DNA of 64,000 nucleotides, taken from Thuidium tamariscinum (Eukaryota; Streptophyta; Bryopsida; Hypnales; Thuidiaceae). The notes below the pieces were generated by a model that had not been told where the DNA came from, searched no databases, and saw only the letters and a list, made by a program, of their open reading frames with translations. Location of the stretch: positions 12,892,098-12,956,097 of the forward strand of contig OX344756.2 of the NCBI GenBank assembly GCA_947034885.2. Direction: 5' to 3'. Position numbers and translations under genes: made by a program. Positions 62,513 through 64,000 of this stretch are shown piece after piece; the stretch's first letter is position 1; each line of letters opens with the position of its first letter.

Positions 62513-62806
62513 TCGGGGGCTGCAAAAGCGACCCTCTACCAGCTGATTTGCATTTTGGGGAAGCTAAATTCCTTAAAGCAATTTTTAGTAAAATTTTATG
62601 GTGAGAAAAATGGAATTGGCATCTAGCCCAAGTCATTTCATATTTTTGGGACCTTCATGGAATTAGTTATGAATTTTTGAAGTTGAAAACACACTAGTTT
62701 CTGAAAGCGACCCCTATTGAAATTTACACTTTTGGTACATGTTAGAGGCAAAATTTAGCAGATCGCTTTTAGAGACAGGGTCACAATTACAGCCCCCTAC
62801 CTTACA
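62513..62806. mobile_element. Possible inverted-repeat element with GGGGGCTG...CAGCCCCC ends
   Basis: Left gggggctgcaaaagcgaccc and right gggtcacaattacagccccc are inverted relatives; internal gaaagcgacccctattg also matches. No clear target duplication. Two more gggggct motifs lie nearby (62968, 63084). Confidence 0.4.
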
Positions 62807-62809
62807 CAA

Positions 62810-64000
62810 CAACCAAGCTCGTGGCGCTTAGTTTGCAACATTGCATTAGTTTATGCAATTTAGTTTAATCTTCTGTATATAGAAAATTTTCACCCGGCTT
62901 AGTATTTCGGGTTCTGGCCCCTCTGCTTTGACTTAACAATTATTTTTCTGTATTTTTCTTCACACACTGGGGGCTCCAATTTGAGCCAGTCCTATGTATA
63001 AAATCTCCTATGCAATTTTACACACTAAGGGTATGTCCCCACCGGCTGTTAAGTTATTAACTTAACTATCTCGGTGTTATTACAGGGGGCTGGTTTGACG
63101 CAGTGAGCCTTTTTCGGGGCAGGGCTGGGATGCGGGCAGAAATTGCTTTTGTTTTGCCTTAAATTGAATTTTTTCCCATCCTTGCACACCCTTTCTTGCA
63201 ATGTCAACCAACAAGAATTTCCTAAAAATTGTCAATCCATACATCCAAGCAACAAAGTAAAATCCAATCCAATGAAGTGGCTTTTGTGCCACATATTTCA
63301 TTTCTTGAACCACTTCCTCATTGGAACTTCTTGACCAATCTTGTGAAGAACTAGGAGAGGAGAGAAGCTCTTTATACTAGTGGGATAGTGGTAGGTGAAA
63401 CAAACCATGTGAGATATGTGAATTAGGACAAAGAAGAGCTCCACCACTCATGGTTAAGTGAAAATGCAGGAATTGTGATAAAACTCAAATTTTAGACCTC
63501 ATTTAGACATAGTACAATATTTTTTTTCAAAAAACTTCAAACTAAGAAAAGTTGGGGAATCAAGTGAAGTTTTATTTTCAAAAATCTTTTTGATATTTCA
63601 ATACTCCATCTAAAAGTTATGGACAAATTTTAGAGAGGGGCTTTGAAAATGTCCAAAAAAATCTCCCTTCCACACACCCTCTAGAATTTTGTCCATAACT
63701 CTTATATGAGGCTCCAAAATCCCAAAGTGGATTTTGGGAGATAAAAATTAACTTTGAACATAATTCTTGCATTTTCACTTAATTATCAATAGCTGCATTT
63801 AATGTGAAAAAAATTGAAAAGTGTTTAAAATGGTACAATCCTAGAAGTAGAGAATTCTCTACTTAAGTAAGTGAACCCAATTATGATCCACATATTAAGT
63901 TGATAGTCTTTACAAATTTTTATCTATTATGTAGAATACTATTGTAGGAACATAGATTTCTTAGCATTGTGAATTTTTTTGTCCAGTCATACATTGTCTA
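62810..64000. other. Intergenic DNA with a block also found in the CACTA element
   Basis: About 63355-63610 resembles 51405-51620 inside the CACTA element (shared aagttggggaatcaa, tttttcaaaaaact, tagtggtaggtgaaac/tagtagtaggcaagac). No gene recognised. Confidence 0.45.

Overview
The window is AT-rich plant nuclear DNA. Long introns, GT-AG splice sites, a tandem family of CCD1-type carotenoid cleavage dioxygenase genes and many nested transposons all point to a land plant with a large, repeat-rich genome. A Ty3/gypsy chromovirus in the window has Gag and RT sequence that recalls, from memory, the Tcn1/fungal type reported in mosses and lycophytes. A seed-free plant (lycophyte, fern or bryophyte) is therefore a reasonable guess, but nothing here proves it.

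The main genes are three plus-strand copies of one CCD1-like gene. Copy C (38527-50121) is complete: 12 exons join without a stop into 583 codons, with all four iron-binding histidines, a terminal exon of only 24 nt and a serine/threonine/arginine-rich N-terminal extension that resembles a plastid transit peptide. A TATA box and a duplicated 50-bp leader sequence lie just upstream. Copy A (1440-10738) has exons 2-12, every one the same length as in copy C and all open; its exon 1 would lie before the window. Copy B (about 26590-29850) keeps only part of intron 1, exon 2 and most of intron 2, and is a remnant. B and C share an intron insertion that A lacks, so they split more recently. Homology between A and C continues about 1.8 kb past the stop codon.

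The duplicates act as an internal control. An insertion in one copy can be compared with the uninterrupted site in another, which fixes element borders and target-site duplications (TSDs). This gives: (i) elements ending CCCC...GGGG or CCC...GGG at exactly TTAA, like piggyBac (24859-25782, 26764-27489, 30473-31322, 41560-42482, 60676-61573; three with an empty-site paralogue); (ii) a family of about 727 bp with GGGT...ACCC ends and a probable 4-bp TSD (341-1403, 2181-2907, 30180-31786, 40271-40998); (iii) a CACTA element (50653-59699, TSD TTT) in the 3' flank of copy C; (iv) a chromovirus (53290-59337, 393-bp LTRs, TSD TATAG) inside that CACTA element; (v) a non-LTR retroposon piece (39229-39430, TSD TTAATTT) in intron 1 of copy C; (vi) five members of a 290-360 bp inverted-repeat family with GC-rich hairpins.

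Outside the CCD1 array there are only gene pieces: a last exon resembling TMEM205/DUF4149-like membrane proteins (32300-32551), a possible small cysteine-rich secreted peptide (19116-19483) and a possible stress-response A/B-barrel (Dabb) exon (20375-20494). The remaining intergenic DNA (13-18 kb, 20.5-24.8 kb, 32.6-36.2 kb, 61.6-64 kb) shows no convincing gene. No tRNA or rRNA gene and no CRISPR array was seen.
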